From: Leucobacter chironomi DSM 19883
Lineage (GTDB): Bacteria > Actinomycetota > Actinomycetes > Actinomycetales > Microbacteriaceae
NCBI RefSeq assembly: GCF_000421845.1
Contig: NZ_ATXU01000004.1
Span: forward strand, 1-64,000
DNA: 64,000 nt
Direction: 5' to 3'
Shown here: one piece after another, positions 46,811-54,897 of the stretch
How the letters are laid out: the number at the start of each line of letters is the position of its first letter
Numbering within the stretch: the stretch's first letter is position 1
Made by a program: the position numbers and the translations under genes
Notes under the pieces: generated by a model
The model's input: only the letters and a program-made list of their open reading frames with translations
What the model was told of the DNA's origin: nothing
Database searches by the model: none

Positions 46811-48127
46811 ATGATGCAGGCAGATGCGCGGACCGTGGACCTAGACCAGGTCTCCTTCGATCGGCTTCGGAGCGGAGGCCTCGACTACCGGCGGGTGGAC
46901 GCCTCCGACGAGGCCGCGCTCGACGACATGACCCGCGCCATCGCGCGCGGCTTCATCGAGGAGGATCCGAGCGAGGAGACGGTGATCGCGGCGCGCCCCG
47001 GTCAGGCGGGGCGACGGCTGGTGGGAGTCTTCGATCCCGCGAGCCCTCAGTCGGGGCTGCCCGTGGCGACGGTCGGCTCGTGGATCGCCCCCGTGACGGT
47101 GCCGGGCGGTGAGCTGCCGATGTGGGCGGTGAGCGAGGTCACCGTGGCAGGCACGCACCGGCGGCGCGGGATCGCGCGCGCGATGCTCGAGGGCGAGCTG
47201 CGGGCCGCGGCGTCGGCCGGGGTGCCCATCGCCGGGCTCACGGCGTCCGAGGCGACGATCTACGGCCGGTACGGCTTCGGGCCGGCCACCTGGCACACGC
47301 GCTGGTCCGTCGACACGCGCCGAGCGGCATGGGCCGGGGTCGAGCCCGAGGGGGCGGTGCAGTACCTCGACCGGGACGCCGCCGCGCTCGCCCTCGACGA
47401 GTTGCACGAGCGCACGCGCGCGTCCCGGGTGGGGGAGATCCCCGGCTGGCCGCAGCGCTGGCAGCAGATCTCGGGGGCGAAGCCGGGCGAGCCTCACGCC
47501 ACCTCGGTCCGCGGTGTGCGCTACGTCGATGCCGGGGGAGTCCTGCGCGGGGCCATGGCCTACCGCATCGTCGAGTCCGACGCCGACTGGGCGCGGTCGC
47601 GCCTCGAGATCCGCCATCTCATCGGTGAAACCCCTGAGGCGCGCGCCGCGCTCTGGCGGTTCGCGCTGCAGCACGACCTCGTGGGCACGGTCACGGCCGA
47701 ACTGCGGCCTGTCGACGAGCCGCTGCCGTGGCTGCTCGCCGATGCGCGGGCCGCGACGCAGACGATCGGGGATCACGGCTGGCTGCGGATCCTCGATCTG
47801 CCGGCGGTGTTCGAGACCCGCAGCTTCGCGGCTCCGCTCGACGTCGTGCTGCGCGTGGCGGATCCGCTCGGCTTCGCCGACGGAGTCTGGCGGGTGGAAG
47901 CGTCGGCCGACGGCGCGGGCCGGGCCGCCGCGGTGCCCCGGACCGGTGCGGAGCCTGAGGCTGATATCGAGCTCGGGGTGGCCGAGCTGTCGTCGCTCTA
48001 TCTCGGCGGTGTCTCGGCGCGCTCGCTGGCGGAGGCCGGCAAGCTGCGCGGCGATGCCTCCGCGATCGCCCGGCTCGATGCGGCGTTGCGCATCGCGGGC
48101 GAGCCCTTCCTCAGCATCTGGTACTGA
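46811..48127 (+). CDS. Eis-family GNAT N-acetyltransferase
   Basis: The 438-residue protein has the Eis layout: a first GNAT domain with acetyl-CoA loop VSEVTVAGTHRRRGIARAMLEGEL and YGRYGFGPATWHTRWSVDT, a second GNAT-like domain (RLEIRHLIGETPEARAALWRFALQHDLVGTVTAEL), and a C-terminal sterol-carrier-like domain (ELGVAELSSLYLGGVSARSLAEAGKL) ending FLSIWY, where the family uses its C-terminal carboxylate. Eis enzymes acetylate amines including some aminoglycosides; the natural substrate here is not known. It lies between miaA and dapF. Confidence 0.88.
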   Translation: MMQADARTVDLDQVSFDRLRSGGLDYRRVDASDEAALDDMTRAIARGFIEEDPSEETVIAARPGQAGRRLVGVFDPASPQSGLPVATVGSWIAPVTVPGGELPMWAVSEVTVAGTHRRRGIARAMLEGELRAAASAGVPIAGLTASEATIYGRYGFGPATWHTRWSVDTRRAAWAGVEPEGAVQYLDRDAAALALDELHERTRASRVGEIPGWPQRWQQISGAKPGEPHATSVRGVRYVDAGGVLRGAMAYRIVESDADWARSRLEIRHLIGETPEARAALWRFALQHDLVGTVTAELRPVDEPLPWLLADARAATQTIGDHGWLRILDLPAVFETRSFAAPLDVVLRVADPLGFADGVWRVEASADGAGRAAAVPRTGAEPEADIELGVAELSSLYLGGVSARSLAEAGKLRGDASAIARLDAALRIAGEPFLSIWY

Positions 48128-48152
48128 GCGCGGGAGGCGGAGCGCCGGGCCC

Positions 48153-48164
48153 TAGACTGGAGCG
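48153..48164 (+). promoter_or_regulatory. leaderless-type promoter of dapF
   Basis: TAGACT at 48153-48158 lies six bases before the ATG at 48165. Confidence 0.6.
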
Positions 48165-49058
48165 ATGACCACCCTCGCGTTCACCAAGGGCCACGGCACG
48201 GGCAACGACTTCGTGCTCTTCACCGACCCCGACGGAGAGCGCCCGCTCACTCCCGAGCAGATCCGCTTCCTCTGCGACCGCCGCTTCGGTATCGGCGCCG
48301 ACGGCGTGATCCGCGCCGTGCGCTCGCGCGCGCTCCCGGAGGGTGCCGCCTCCCTCGCCGAGGAACCCGAGGCCGAGTGGTTCATGGACTACTGGAACGC
48401 CGACGGCACTCCTGCTGAGATGTGCGGCAACGGCATCCGCGTCTACGCGCACTACCTCATCAGCGAGGGCCTCGTCGCTCCCGAGCGCCGAGACACCCTG
48501 CCCATCGGCACCCGCGCGGGCGTGAAGGACGTGCTCGCCGGGGTGTCGGGCTACACCGTCGACCTCGGCCGCTGGCGTCTTGCGGAGGAGCGGCTCGTCT
48601 CGGCAGCCGGTCTCGACGTCGCACGCCCGGGCCTGGGGATCGACCTCGGCAACCCGCATGTGGTGACGGCGCTCGCCCACGCCGGCGAGCTCGACGGGCT
48701 CGACCTGCACCGCGCCCCGGCGCTCGACCCCGTGCCTGCGCAGGGTGCGAACATCGAGTTCGTCGTGCCCGAGGATCCGCTCGTGAAGGACGGCGTGGCC
48801 CGCATCCGCATGCGCGTGCACGAGCGCGGCGTGGGCGAGACGCTCTCCTGCGGCACCGGCACGGCTGCGGCCGCGCTGGCGTTCCGGCACTGGGGCGGCG
48901 CGGGCATGCCGAACCACTGGCGCGTTGACGTGCCCGGCGGCCGACTCGCCGTTCGCATGTTCCCGACCGAGGAGGGCGAGCACGTCTCGCTGAACGGCCC
49001 GGCGGAGCTCGTCTACTCCGGCGAGATCGAGCTGCCGGAGGTGGCGGGGCTCCGTTGA
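48165..49058 (+). CDS. dapF: diaminopimelate epimerase
   Basis: The 297-residue enzyme converts LL- to meso-diaminopimelate without a cofactor, using two cysteines: Cys87 in [15 protein letters not shown] and Cys229 in [20 protein letters not shown]. Both are present. The N-terminus [19 protein letters not shown] is typical. It supplies the lysine pathway and, where used, peptidoglycan. In related genomes hflX or a methyltransferase lies next; here the catabolic island intervenes. Confidence 0.96.
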   Translation: MTTLAFTKGHGTGNDFVLFTDPDGERPLTPEQIRFLCDRRFGIGADGVIRAVRSRALPEGAASLAEEPEAEWFMDYWNADGTPAEMCGNGIRVYAHYLISEGLVAPERRDTLPIGTRAGVKDVLAGVSGYTVDLGRWRLAEERLVSAAGLDVARPGLGIDLGNPHVVTALAHAGELDGLDLHRAPALDPVPAQGANIEFVVPEDPLVKDGVARIRMRVHERGVGETLSCGTGTAAAALAFRHWGGAGMPNHWRVDVPGGRLAVRMFPTEEGEHVSLNGPAELVYSGEIELPEVAGLR

Positions 49059-49133
49059 GGCGGCGCCGTGCGGGCGTGTGCGCCCGGCTGCGGGTCGCTG
49101 GCGCGTCTCGCCCCGGATGCCCGCAGAGGTCGT

Positions 49134-50099
49134 CTATGCGGGGGAGATCGCATCCGCGAAGACCGCGCGGTCGGACAGTGCCGGCGGCGTCGGGTGCGTC
49201 AGCATGAGATCGACGATCGACTTGGCGGAGCCGCTCAGCGGGCGCGACAGCGGCCAGTTGGCGTAGACGTCCCGCACGGCCGCTGGGTGGGCGATCGGCC
49301 TGAACGCGACGCCCGCGCCCGCGAAGAGCGCGACCGGCAGCTCGGTCGTGAGTCCCGGATCTGAGCCGAACTCGACGAGCGCGAGCAATGACTGCGGGTG
49401 CCTCACACGGTGCGGTACCTCCGGGTATCGGCCGAGGTCGCGCCAGAACGGGTGCCCGAGCAGGCTCTCGGCCTGGAACTGCCCGGTCATGATGAGGCGC
49501 TCGTGCACGAGATCTTCGGGATCGACGGCTCGGTCGATGTCGGCGGCCCACGGGTGTCCCGGGGGGATCGCGATCAGGAATCGCTCGCGCCACAGCAGTT
49601 CGCCGCCGTAGCGCCGGCGCGACAGGGGCGGTTCGGCCTGACGCAGGAAGACGTCGAGACGACCGGCCTCGGCGGCGGCCTCCATCTCGCCTCCCGACAT
49701 CTCTTCGAGACGGATCTCGATCCCTGGATGGAGGTCGCGTGCCAGACGCATCAGATGTGGAAGGTATCCGGCAGAGGCGCTGGGATAGGTGCCGATGACC
49801 ACTGTTCCGCGATGGGGGCTTCCGTTCTGGCTCCGCAGTCGACGAGCGCCGGCTGCGACCTCGCCGAGCACGAGTCGTGCGTGCCTGATGAAGACCTTTC
49901 CGGCGGGCGTCAGAGCGACCGGACGGGTGCGCCGATCGATGAGCGGCCTGCCGAGAGACCGCTCGAGGGCTTTGAGGTGCCCGCTCACCGTGGGTTGCGA
50001 GAGGCGCAGTTCGAACGCGGCCTGCTGGAAACCTCCGTGATCCGCCACTGCGACGAAGGATCGGAGCCAGCGCAGGTCGAGGTCGATGTCTGTTCTCAT
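49134..50099 (-). CDS. LysR-family transcriptional regulator
   Basis: The 321-residue protein has an N-terminal winged helix-turn-helix (LDLRWLRSFVAVADHGGFQQAAFELRLSQPTVSGHLKALERSLGRPLIDRRTRPVALTPAG) and a C-terminal effector-binding domain (about residues 98-300). It is divergent from the enolase-superfamily gene, and a LysR-type operator (ACTATC-N9-GATAGT) lies between them, so it most likely controls that gene in response to its substrate or a pathway intermediate. That link is inferred from layout. The ATG at 50099 starts directly before the DNA-binding domain. Confidence 0.9.
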   Translation of the reverse strand: MRTDIDLDLRWLRSFVAVADHGGFQQAAFELRLSQPTVSGHLKALERSLGRPLIDRRTRPVALTPAGKVFIRHARLVLGEVAAGARRLRSQNGSPHRGTVVIGTYPSASAGYLPHLMRLARDLHPGIEIRLEEMSGGEMEAAAEAGRLDVFLRQAEPPLSRRRYGGELLWRERFLIAIPPGHPWAADIDRAVDPEDLVHERLIMTGQFQAESLLGHPFWRDLGRYPEVPHRVRHPQSLLALVEFGSDPGLTTELPVALFAGAGVAFRPIAHPAAVRDVYANWPLSRPLSGSAKSIVDLMLTHPTPPALSDRAVFADAISPA

Positions 50100-50134
50100 C
50101 GGTGACCTTTCGTCCTCTGGCGTCCCCTGCTCTG

Positions 50135-50155
50135 ACTATCGGCATATCTGATAGT
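50135..50155. promoter_or_regulatory. LysR-type operator
   Basis: ACTATC (50135-50140) and GATAGT (50150-50155) form an inverted repeat that contains the LysR pattern T-N11-A. It lies midway in the 174-bp region between the divergent LysR gene and the enolase-superfamily gene. Confidence 0.65.
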
Positions 50156-50273
50156 GAGGATCAAGAATATCGCGTTGTGCAATAGTTCAGGGCTCTTTAG
50201 TGTCGATCTCGACGCGTTGCGGTGCTCTCGGCCCGCCCGCGCTTCCGGAGAAGGCACGACCGAAGGAGTCCTC

Positions 50274-51416
50274 GTGAAGATCGTTTCCGTTTCAGCGCGC
50301 GACGTGGGGGTGCCCCTCAAGACGCCGACCCGAATCTCGACGCGGGAGATCCTGGCCCGCCACTACCTGTTGATCAACGTCGAGACCGACGAGGGGGTCG
50401 ATGGGATCGGGTACGCCTACTCGGGAACCATCGGGGGAGAGGCCTTCGTCAAAGTCGTCGAGGATCTGATCGCGCCGCTGGTCGTCGGGGCCGACGCTCA
50501 CGACGTGGCCGGCATCTGGGCCCGCGTGTATCAGGAGGGGCTGCTCGCCGGCCGTCGCGGTCTGCTGATCCGCGCGCTCTCGGCGGTCGACATCGCGCTG
50601 TGGGACGCCAAGGCCAAGAGCGCGGGCCTTCCGCTCGCCGCCTACCTCGGCGGTGATGTCACCGCGCTCGTCCCGGCCTACGCTTCGGGCGGGTACTACC
50701 TGGCGGGTGAGACCGATCCGGCTCGAGCCGTGCGCGAGGAGATGGAGCTCAATCGCGAGCGGGGTTTCGCCGATCACAAGATCAAGGTCGGCGCACTGCC
50801 GATCGCGGGTGACGCCGAGCGCATCGCCGCGGCTCTCGAAGTGATCGGCGGCAGCGGTCGTCTGGCCATCGACGCCAACAACGCCTACGCCGATGTGCCG
50901 GAGGCGCTCGCCGCGATCCGGGAATTCGAGCGCGCAGCCGGCGACCATCAGCTCTGGTGGTACGAGGAACCGCTGTCGCCGGACAAGATCGCCGGCCACG
51001 CAGACCTGGCGAGGCGTGTGAAGACTCCGATCGCCACCGGCGAGATCCACCAGACGCGCTGGGACTTCCGGCAGCTCATCGAGAACCGGGCCGCCGACAT
51101 CCTGCAGCCGGACGTCGGCGTTCTCGGCGGCATCACCGAGTACCTGCGCGTCGCCGCGGCCGCTGACGCCTTCGATCTGCCCACGGCGCCCCACTGGCAC
51201 GCGAACATTCACGCGCACCTCGCCGCGGCGCTGCCGAACACCGTGGCCGTCGAGCATTTCATCCTGGAGAAGGACATCTACAACTTCGAGCGGATCGTGA
51301 CGGAGGAGACGCGTCTGCGGTACGCGGACGGCGGTCTGCGCCTCAGCAGCCGGCCCGGCATCGGCGTCGCCTTCGATGAGGACATGATCGCGTTCTTCTC
51401 TCGAGGGAGGGGATGA
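50274..51416 (+). CDS. mandelate racemase/muconate lactonising-type enzyme (enolase superfamily)
   Basis: The 380-residue protein has a capping domain (residues 1-125) and a TIM barrel. Catalytic residues of the mandelate racemase subgroup are visible: K169-x-K171 (DHKIKVG), metal ligands Asp200 (AIDANNAY), Glu in WYEEP (231/232) and Glu257 (IATGEI), and His307 in APHWHANIH. Most enzymes of this subgroup in catabolic clusters dehydrate acid sugars to 2-keto-3-deoxy acids; the exact substrate is unknown. GTG 50274 is chosen for GAAGGAG five bases ahead; an ATG 120 nt upstream would add a poorly conserved extension. Confidence 0.9.
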   Translation: MKIVSVSARDVGVPLKTPTRISTREILARHYLLINVETDEGVDGIGYAYSGTIGGEAFVKVVEDLIAPLVVGADAHDVAGIWARVYQEGLLAGRRGLLIRALSAVDIALWDAKAKSAGLPLAAYLGGDVTALVPAYASGGYYLAGETDPARAVREEMELNRERGFADHKIKVGALPIAGDAERIAAALEVIGGSGRLAIDANNAYADVPEALAAIREFERAAGDHQLWWYEEPLSPDKIAGHADLARRVKTPIATGEIHQTRWDFRQLIENRAADILQPDVGVLGGITEYLRVAAAADAFDLPTAPHWHANIHAHLAAALPNTVAVEHFILEKDIYNFERIVTEETRLRYADGGLRLSSRPGIGVAFDEDMIAFFSRGRG

Positions 51417-51576
51417 AGGGACGGGCGATGCGGGAAAACGCGAGCGCATGCCCCGCTCATCGCTCGTCGCTCGCGTCCGAGGCGGGGGAGCGGGGCCGGT
51501 GGCGAGGGGTGAGCGCGGGACGTCGCACCGCCGCAACCCGAGACTGGTTTCGATCGGGTTACGAACGGATTGCAGA

Positions 51577-51591
51577 TAGCATGTGGCATGC
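51577..51591. promoter_or_regulatory. putative GntR/FCD operator 1 (GCATG-TGG-CATGC)
   Basis: GCATG (51579-51583) and CATGC (51587-51591) flank TGG. TAGCAT (51577-51582) overlaps it as a possible -10. The same palindrome, with TAA in the centre, lies before the IlvD/Edd dehydratase gene at 59779-59795. Confidence 0.5.
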
Positions 51592-51592
51592 A

Positions 51593-51886
51593 ATGTCTGC
51601 TAGCGTGTCCGACGAGGGTTCGAGCGCGGGCGCTCCGAAGGGCAGGATCGTCCAGGATGAGTTGTCCGGCGGTTATGATCTGCGGTGGTTCTCGCGCGCG
51701 GCTCTCGGGGGTGTTCCTGTGAATGCGAAAAGGGTGTCGAGGGTCTTCGGAGGTGTCGAAGCACCGCGAGACGCACCGGAGTCGATGGGTCGGAGTGAAT
51801 GCGACGATTCCAATGAGGTAGGAATACGGTATTACGGTACGACTGTATTCGTGTTACGGTGCTCTTGGGGGGCACCCCGGTTTTGA
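51593..51886 (+). CDS. doubtful small reading frame, 97 residues
   Basis: An ATG just after the palindrome opens a frame (MSASVSDEGSSAGAPKGRIV ... VLRCSWGAPRF) that ends 57 nt before the lipoprotein gene. It has no ribosome binding site and no recognised family, and codon use is mixed. It may be a remnant, a leader frame or nothing. Confidence 0.2.
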   Translation: MSASVSDEGSSAGAPKGRIVQDELSGGYDLRWFSRAALGGVPVNAKRVSRVFGGVEAPRDAPESMGRSECDDSNEVGIRYYGTTVFVLRCSWGAPRF

Positions 51887-51943
51887 GAACGAGGGCGTTC
51901 GCGTTGTGTGGAGCGACCAATCAATGAGGATTAGGAGTCTGTG

Positions 51944-53245
51944 ATGGGTGATCGGCTTCGAGTCAGGGGCGTGGCGGGTAGGGTCGCTGCGGTTCTGGTC
52001 TCTGGGATGCTGTTGTTCACGGCGGCGTGTTCGTCGGGTGGCGGGGAGATCGCGGGAGCTCCGGGGGGTGATGGGGCCGGGGCGTATACGCAGATGCGTC
52101 CGGGTGATGCTGAGCCGACGGAGCAGGATACGGAGGTGCTGGAGGCGCTTCCGGCGTCGGTGCAGGAGTATTACGAGGGGTTCTGGAACAGTACTCGGTT
52201 GGGGCCGAATCCGTATGCGGATTATGAGGCTCCGGAGGGTCCGTGGAAGGTGTGTTACGCGGATTCGTTCCAGGGGAACACGTGGCGTATCGAGGGTCTG
52301 GAGGTGGCGCAGGGTCTGGTGAAGGATCTTGCGGCGCAGGGTCTGGCCGAGGGTGAGATGACGGTCACGAATGCTGATAATGATGCGACGCTGATGGCGA
52401 ATCAGGTCAATAGTCTGGTGCAGCAGGGGTGTGATCTGATTCTTGCGATGCAGCCGCCGTCGATCGGGGTGTGCCAGGCGTTTGATCAGGCGTTGGCGGC
52501 CGGGGTGCTGACGGTGGTGATGCAGTCGGGTACGGAGTGCACGAGTGTGATCCATTCTGATTTCGGTGCGTTCGCGGCTGCGAAGGTGACTGCGGATTGG
52601 CTGGTGGATCAGATCGAGTCGTCGGGCAGTTCCGGGAACGTGGTGATGTGTAACGGTATTCCGGGTGTGGCGACGGCGGAGGCGCGGCAGTTGGCGGCGC
52701 GGCTGGCGTTCGAGGATGCCGGTCTGAATGTGGATGAGATCACGGGTGAGTGGGATTCCGCGGTGATCAAGTCGCAGATGGTGAATTACCTGAGCACGCA
52801 TCCGGGTGAGATCGCGGGTGTGTGGGATGGCGGGGTGTGCAACGTTCCGGTGAACGAGGCGCTCTCGCAGGCTGGTCGTGACGCGGTTCCGGTGACCGGG
52901 TTCGAGGGTCCGTGCAATGCGATGGCTCAGTGGGAGTCGACGGGTGCGGAGTCGATCTCGTTGTCGGCTGGTGCGGGGCAGGGTGTTGTGGAGGCGATGA
53001 AGGTCGCGCTGCGGATGCTGTCGGGTCAGAAGCCGGTGGTGAACACGTTGCTGTATCCGCCGCAGGTGATCACGGCTGACAATTTCGATGAGTACTACGA
53101 TCCGGCGATGACGTTGAACAGTGTGTGCTCGACGCAGCCGGTGGGTGGTGAGTCGGTGCCGGATAGTTACTACGACGATCTGTTCGAGGGTGGTGATCCT
53201 GCTCCGAAGCTCGCTCCGGTGCTGACCACTCTCCCCATCGAATAA
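51944..53245 (+). CDS. sugar-type ABC transporter substrate-binding lipoprotein, orphan
   Basis: The 433-residue protein has a lipoprotein signal: basic start, hydrophobic core, and lipobox FTAAC with the lipidated Cys29, then a Ser/Gly-rich linker. Residues about 95-400 fit the periplasmic binding fold of the ribose/sugar type (WKVCYADSFQGNTWRIEGLEVAQGLVKDLAAQG, NQVNSLVQQGCDLILAMQPPS, GNVVMCNGIPGVATAEARQ, AGVWDGGVCNVPVNEAL). No permease or ATPase gene is nearby. Codon use is strikingly different from all neighbours, with many GAT, GGT, GTG and few C-ending codons, which points to recent transfer. ATG 51944 has AGGAG six bases ahead. Confidence 0.87.
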   Translation: MGDRLRVRGVAGRVAAVLVSGMLLFTAACSSGGGEIAGAPGGDGAGAYTQMRPGDAEPTEQDTEVLEALPASVQEYYEGFWNSTRLGPNPYADYEAPEGPWKVCYADSFQGNTWRIEGLEVAQGLVKDLAAQGLAEGEMTVTNADNDATLMANQVNSLVQQGCDLILAMQPPSIGVCQAFDQALAAGVLTVVMQSGTECTSVIHSDFGAFAAAKVTADWLVDQIESSGSSGNVVMCNGIPGVATAEARQLAARLAFEDAGLNVDEITGEWDSAVIKSQMVNYLSTHPGEIAGVWDGGVCNVPVNEALSQAGRDAVPVTGFEGPCNAMAQWESTGAESISLSAGAGQGVVEAMKVALRMLSGQKPVVNTLLYPPQVITADNFDEYYDPAMTLNSVCSTQPVGGESVPDSYYDDLFEGGDPAPKLAPVLTTLPIE

Positions 53246-53329
53246 ACGGCTCGGGGCGGGGCGGATTTCGACCGCCCCGCCCCGGTGATCCCAGGCGACG
53301 GGCCTGACGACCCGCGGACGAAAGGTGCA

Positions 53330-54286
53330 ATGACAATGAACGACACGCCCCCTGGCGGAACTGATCTCACCGGCCCGGTGCTCTTCATCGGGCTCGGCCG
53401 CATGGGTGCGCCCATGGTGCAGCGGCTCACAGCCGCCCACCCTGTGCTCGTGCACGACGCCGACCCCGAGGCCGTCGCCCGCGTGGCGCAGCTGCCCGGG
53501 GCCGAGGCCGTCGCCGACCTCAGGCGCCCGCCGCAGGATCTCGGCGCGGTGATCCTCATGCTGCCGAACAGCGCGATCGTCGAGTCGGTGCTGCTCGGCA
53601 CGACCGCGGAAGGCGGATCCGGCCTCCTCGGCTCGCTCCGACCGGGCGTCCGCATCATCGACATGAGCTCGTCGGAGCCCGAGAGCACGCAGCGGCTGCA
53701 CGCGCTCGCGAAGGCCGCCGGCATCGACTACGTGGATGCACCCGTGTCGGGCGGCGTCGCCCGGGCCGAGACCGGTGAACTCTCGATCATGGTCGGCGCG
53801 GAAGACGACGCCCTCGTCGCGGTGAGGCCGCTGCTCGAGCGCATGGGAAGCGCGATCGTGCACGTCGGCGGCCCGGGGTCCGGGCACGCCGCGAAGGCCA
53901 TCAACAACATCCTCTCGGCGAGCAACCTCGTGTCGGCCGCCGAGGCGCTGCTCACGGCCGAGCGCTTCGGGATCGCCCGAGAAACGATGCTCGACGTGAT
54001 CAACCACTCGACGGCCCGCAGCCAGGCCAGCGAGGTGAAGTTCCCCCGTCACATCGAGACGGGCGCCTACGACAGCGGCTTCTACTTCTCGCTCATGCTG
54101 AAGGACATCGGCATCGCGAGCACCCTCATCGAGCGGTACGGGCTCAGCGCTCCGAACCTGCTCGAGGCCAAACGGAGCGCCGAGGCCGCCTTCGAGCTGT
54201 TCGGCGACGCGGGCGTCTCCGGAGGGCCCCTCGATCACACCGAGCTCGCGCGGTACGTCGAGGTGAAGAACGCGGACCCGGCGTGA
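53330..54286 (+). CDS. 3-hydroxyisobutyrate dehydrogenase-family oxidoreductase
   Basis: The 318-residue protein is a beta-hydroxyacid dehydrogenase. The nucleotide motif FIGLGRMGAPMVQRL lies near residue 22, the substrate-binding signature DAPVSGGVARAETGELSIMVG near 142, and the catalytic lysine region GSGHAAKAINNILSASNLVSAAEAL near 185. Relatives include 3-hydroxyisobutyrate dehydrogenase and tartronate semialdehyde reductase; in this setting a step in sugar acid breakdown is likely but not proven. AAAGG precedes the ATG. Codon use is normal for the genome again, unlike the gene just upstream. Confidence 0.9.
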   Translation: MTMNDTPPGGTDLTGPVLFIGLGRMGAPMVQRLTAAHPVLVHDADPEAVARVAQLPGAEAVADLRRPPQDLGAVILMLPNSAIVESVLLGTTAEGGSGLLGSLRPGVRIIDMSSSEPESTQRLHALAKAAGIDYVDAPVSGGVARAETGELSIMVGAEDDALVAVRPLLERMGSAIVHVGGPGSGHAAKAINNILSASNLVSAAEALLTAERFGIARETMLDVINHSTARSQASEVKFPRHIETGAYDSGFYFSLMLKDIGIASTLIERYGLSAPNLLEAKRSAEAAFELFGDAGVSGGPLDHTELARYVEVKNADPA

Positions 54287-54374
54287 CCGGGCCGACAGGC
54301 CGGCGGGGCGCTCCGCCGGACGAACCGCAGTACCCCCAGAGACCGCAGCACCATCAGAGACGAAGGAACAGGAA

Positions 54375-54785
54375 ATGACGGACGATCCGCAGGCATACAT
54401 CAACGACATCGCGGAGAAGCGCGGCTACGTGCTCGACTACCACAAGGTGATGGCCAAGAACGACTTCCCCGTGCTGCAGGCGGCGAACCACGTGGTGTCG
54501 GCGGCGTACCTGGACGAGCGGCTGCTCGACCGCAAGACCAAGGAGCTCATCTTCATCGTGAGCCTCACGGTGATGCGGGCGTCGAAGGGGCACATCCAGT
54601 CCCACATCCGCGTGGCGCTCGACCTCGGGCTGTCGGCGCAGGAGATTCTCGAAGCGATCGAGATCGCCCTTCCGGAGGCGGGGATCGTCGCCTTCCAGGC
54701 GGGCGTCGAGGCGTGGCGGGAGGTCGTCGGCGCCGAGGGCATCGAGCCGCAGGTCAGCGTGCACGAGGGCGGCTCCGGCGTCTGA
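54375..54785 (+). CDS. carboxymuconolactone decarboxylase-family protein
   Basis: The 136-residue protein has the CMD fold: FPVLQAANHVVSAAYLDERLLDRKTKELIFIVSLTVMRASKGHIQSHIRVALDLGLSAQEILEAIEIALPEAG. The CxxC pair of AhpD-type peroxidase reductases is absent (it reads ASKGHIQSH), so a redox role is unlikely and a decarboxylase or ring-opening role is possible. It follows the dehydrogenase by 88 nt and ends before a bidirectional terminator. AGGAA precedes the ATG. Confidence 0.85.
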   Translation: MTDDPQAYINDIAEKRGYVLDYHKVMAKNDFPVLQAANHVVSAAYLDERLLDRKTKELIFIVSLTVMRASKGHIQSHIRVALDLGLSAQEILEAIEIALPEAGIVAFQAGVEAWREVVGAEGIEPQVSVHEGGSGV

Positions 54786-54794
54786 GCCCCGAGA

Positions 54795-54849
54795 CCGAAC
54801 GAGGCGCGGCCGCGGCGGAGGTGATCCGCCGCGGCCGCGCCTCGTTCGG
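54795..54849. terminator. bidirectional terminator, perfect 25-bp stem
   Basis: The 25 bases at 54795-54819 pair perfectly with 54825-54849 around a GGTGA loop. It lies between convergent transcription units. Confidence 0.8.
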
Positions 54850-54877
54850 GGAGGCGGCGGGAATCGCCTCCGAGCGT

Positions 54878-54896
54878 GCGGCGGGGATCCCGCCGC
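54878..54896 (-). terminator. second hairpin between convergent genes
   Basis: GCGGCGGG (54878-54885) pairs with CCCGCCGC (54889-54896) around GAT. It touches the end of the FAD/iron-sulfur oxidase gene on the minus strand. Confidence 0.5.
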
Positions 54897-54897
54897 G

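Larger units (their letters stand above)
51417..51943. other. intergenic region before the sugar-binding lipoprotein
   Basis: This 527-bp stretch holds a weak hairpin after the enolase-type gene (ACGCGAGCG at 51438 with CGCTCGCGT at 51468), a GCATG-TGG-CATGC palindrome near 51585, a doubtful small reading frame, and an AT-richer segment (51820-51860) with GAATAC/GTATTC symmetry and a TACGGT -10 candidate at 51855-51860 for the lipoprotein gene. Confidence 0.5.

Noticed and set aside
51854-54409. An 851-residue open frame on the minus strand across the lipoprotein and dehydrogenase genes
   Set aside because: It is rich in Arg, His, Thr and Ile with no domain, and mirrors the skewed codon use of the plus-strand lipoprotein gene, whose lipobox and fold are clear.
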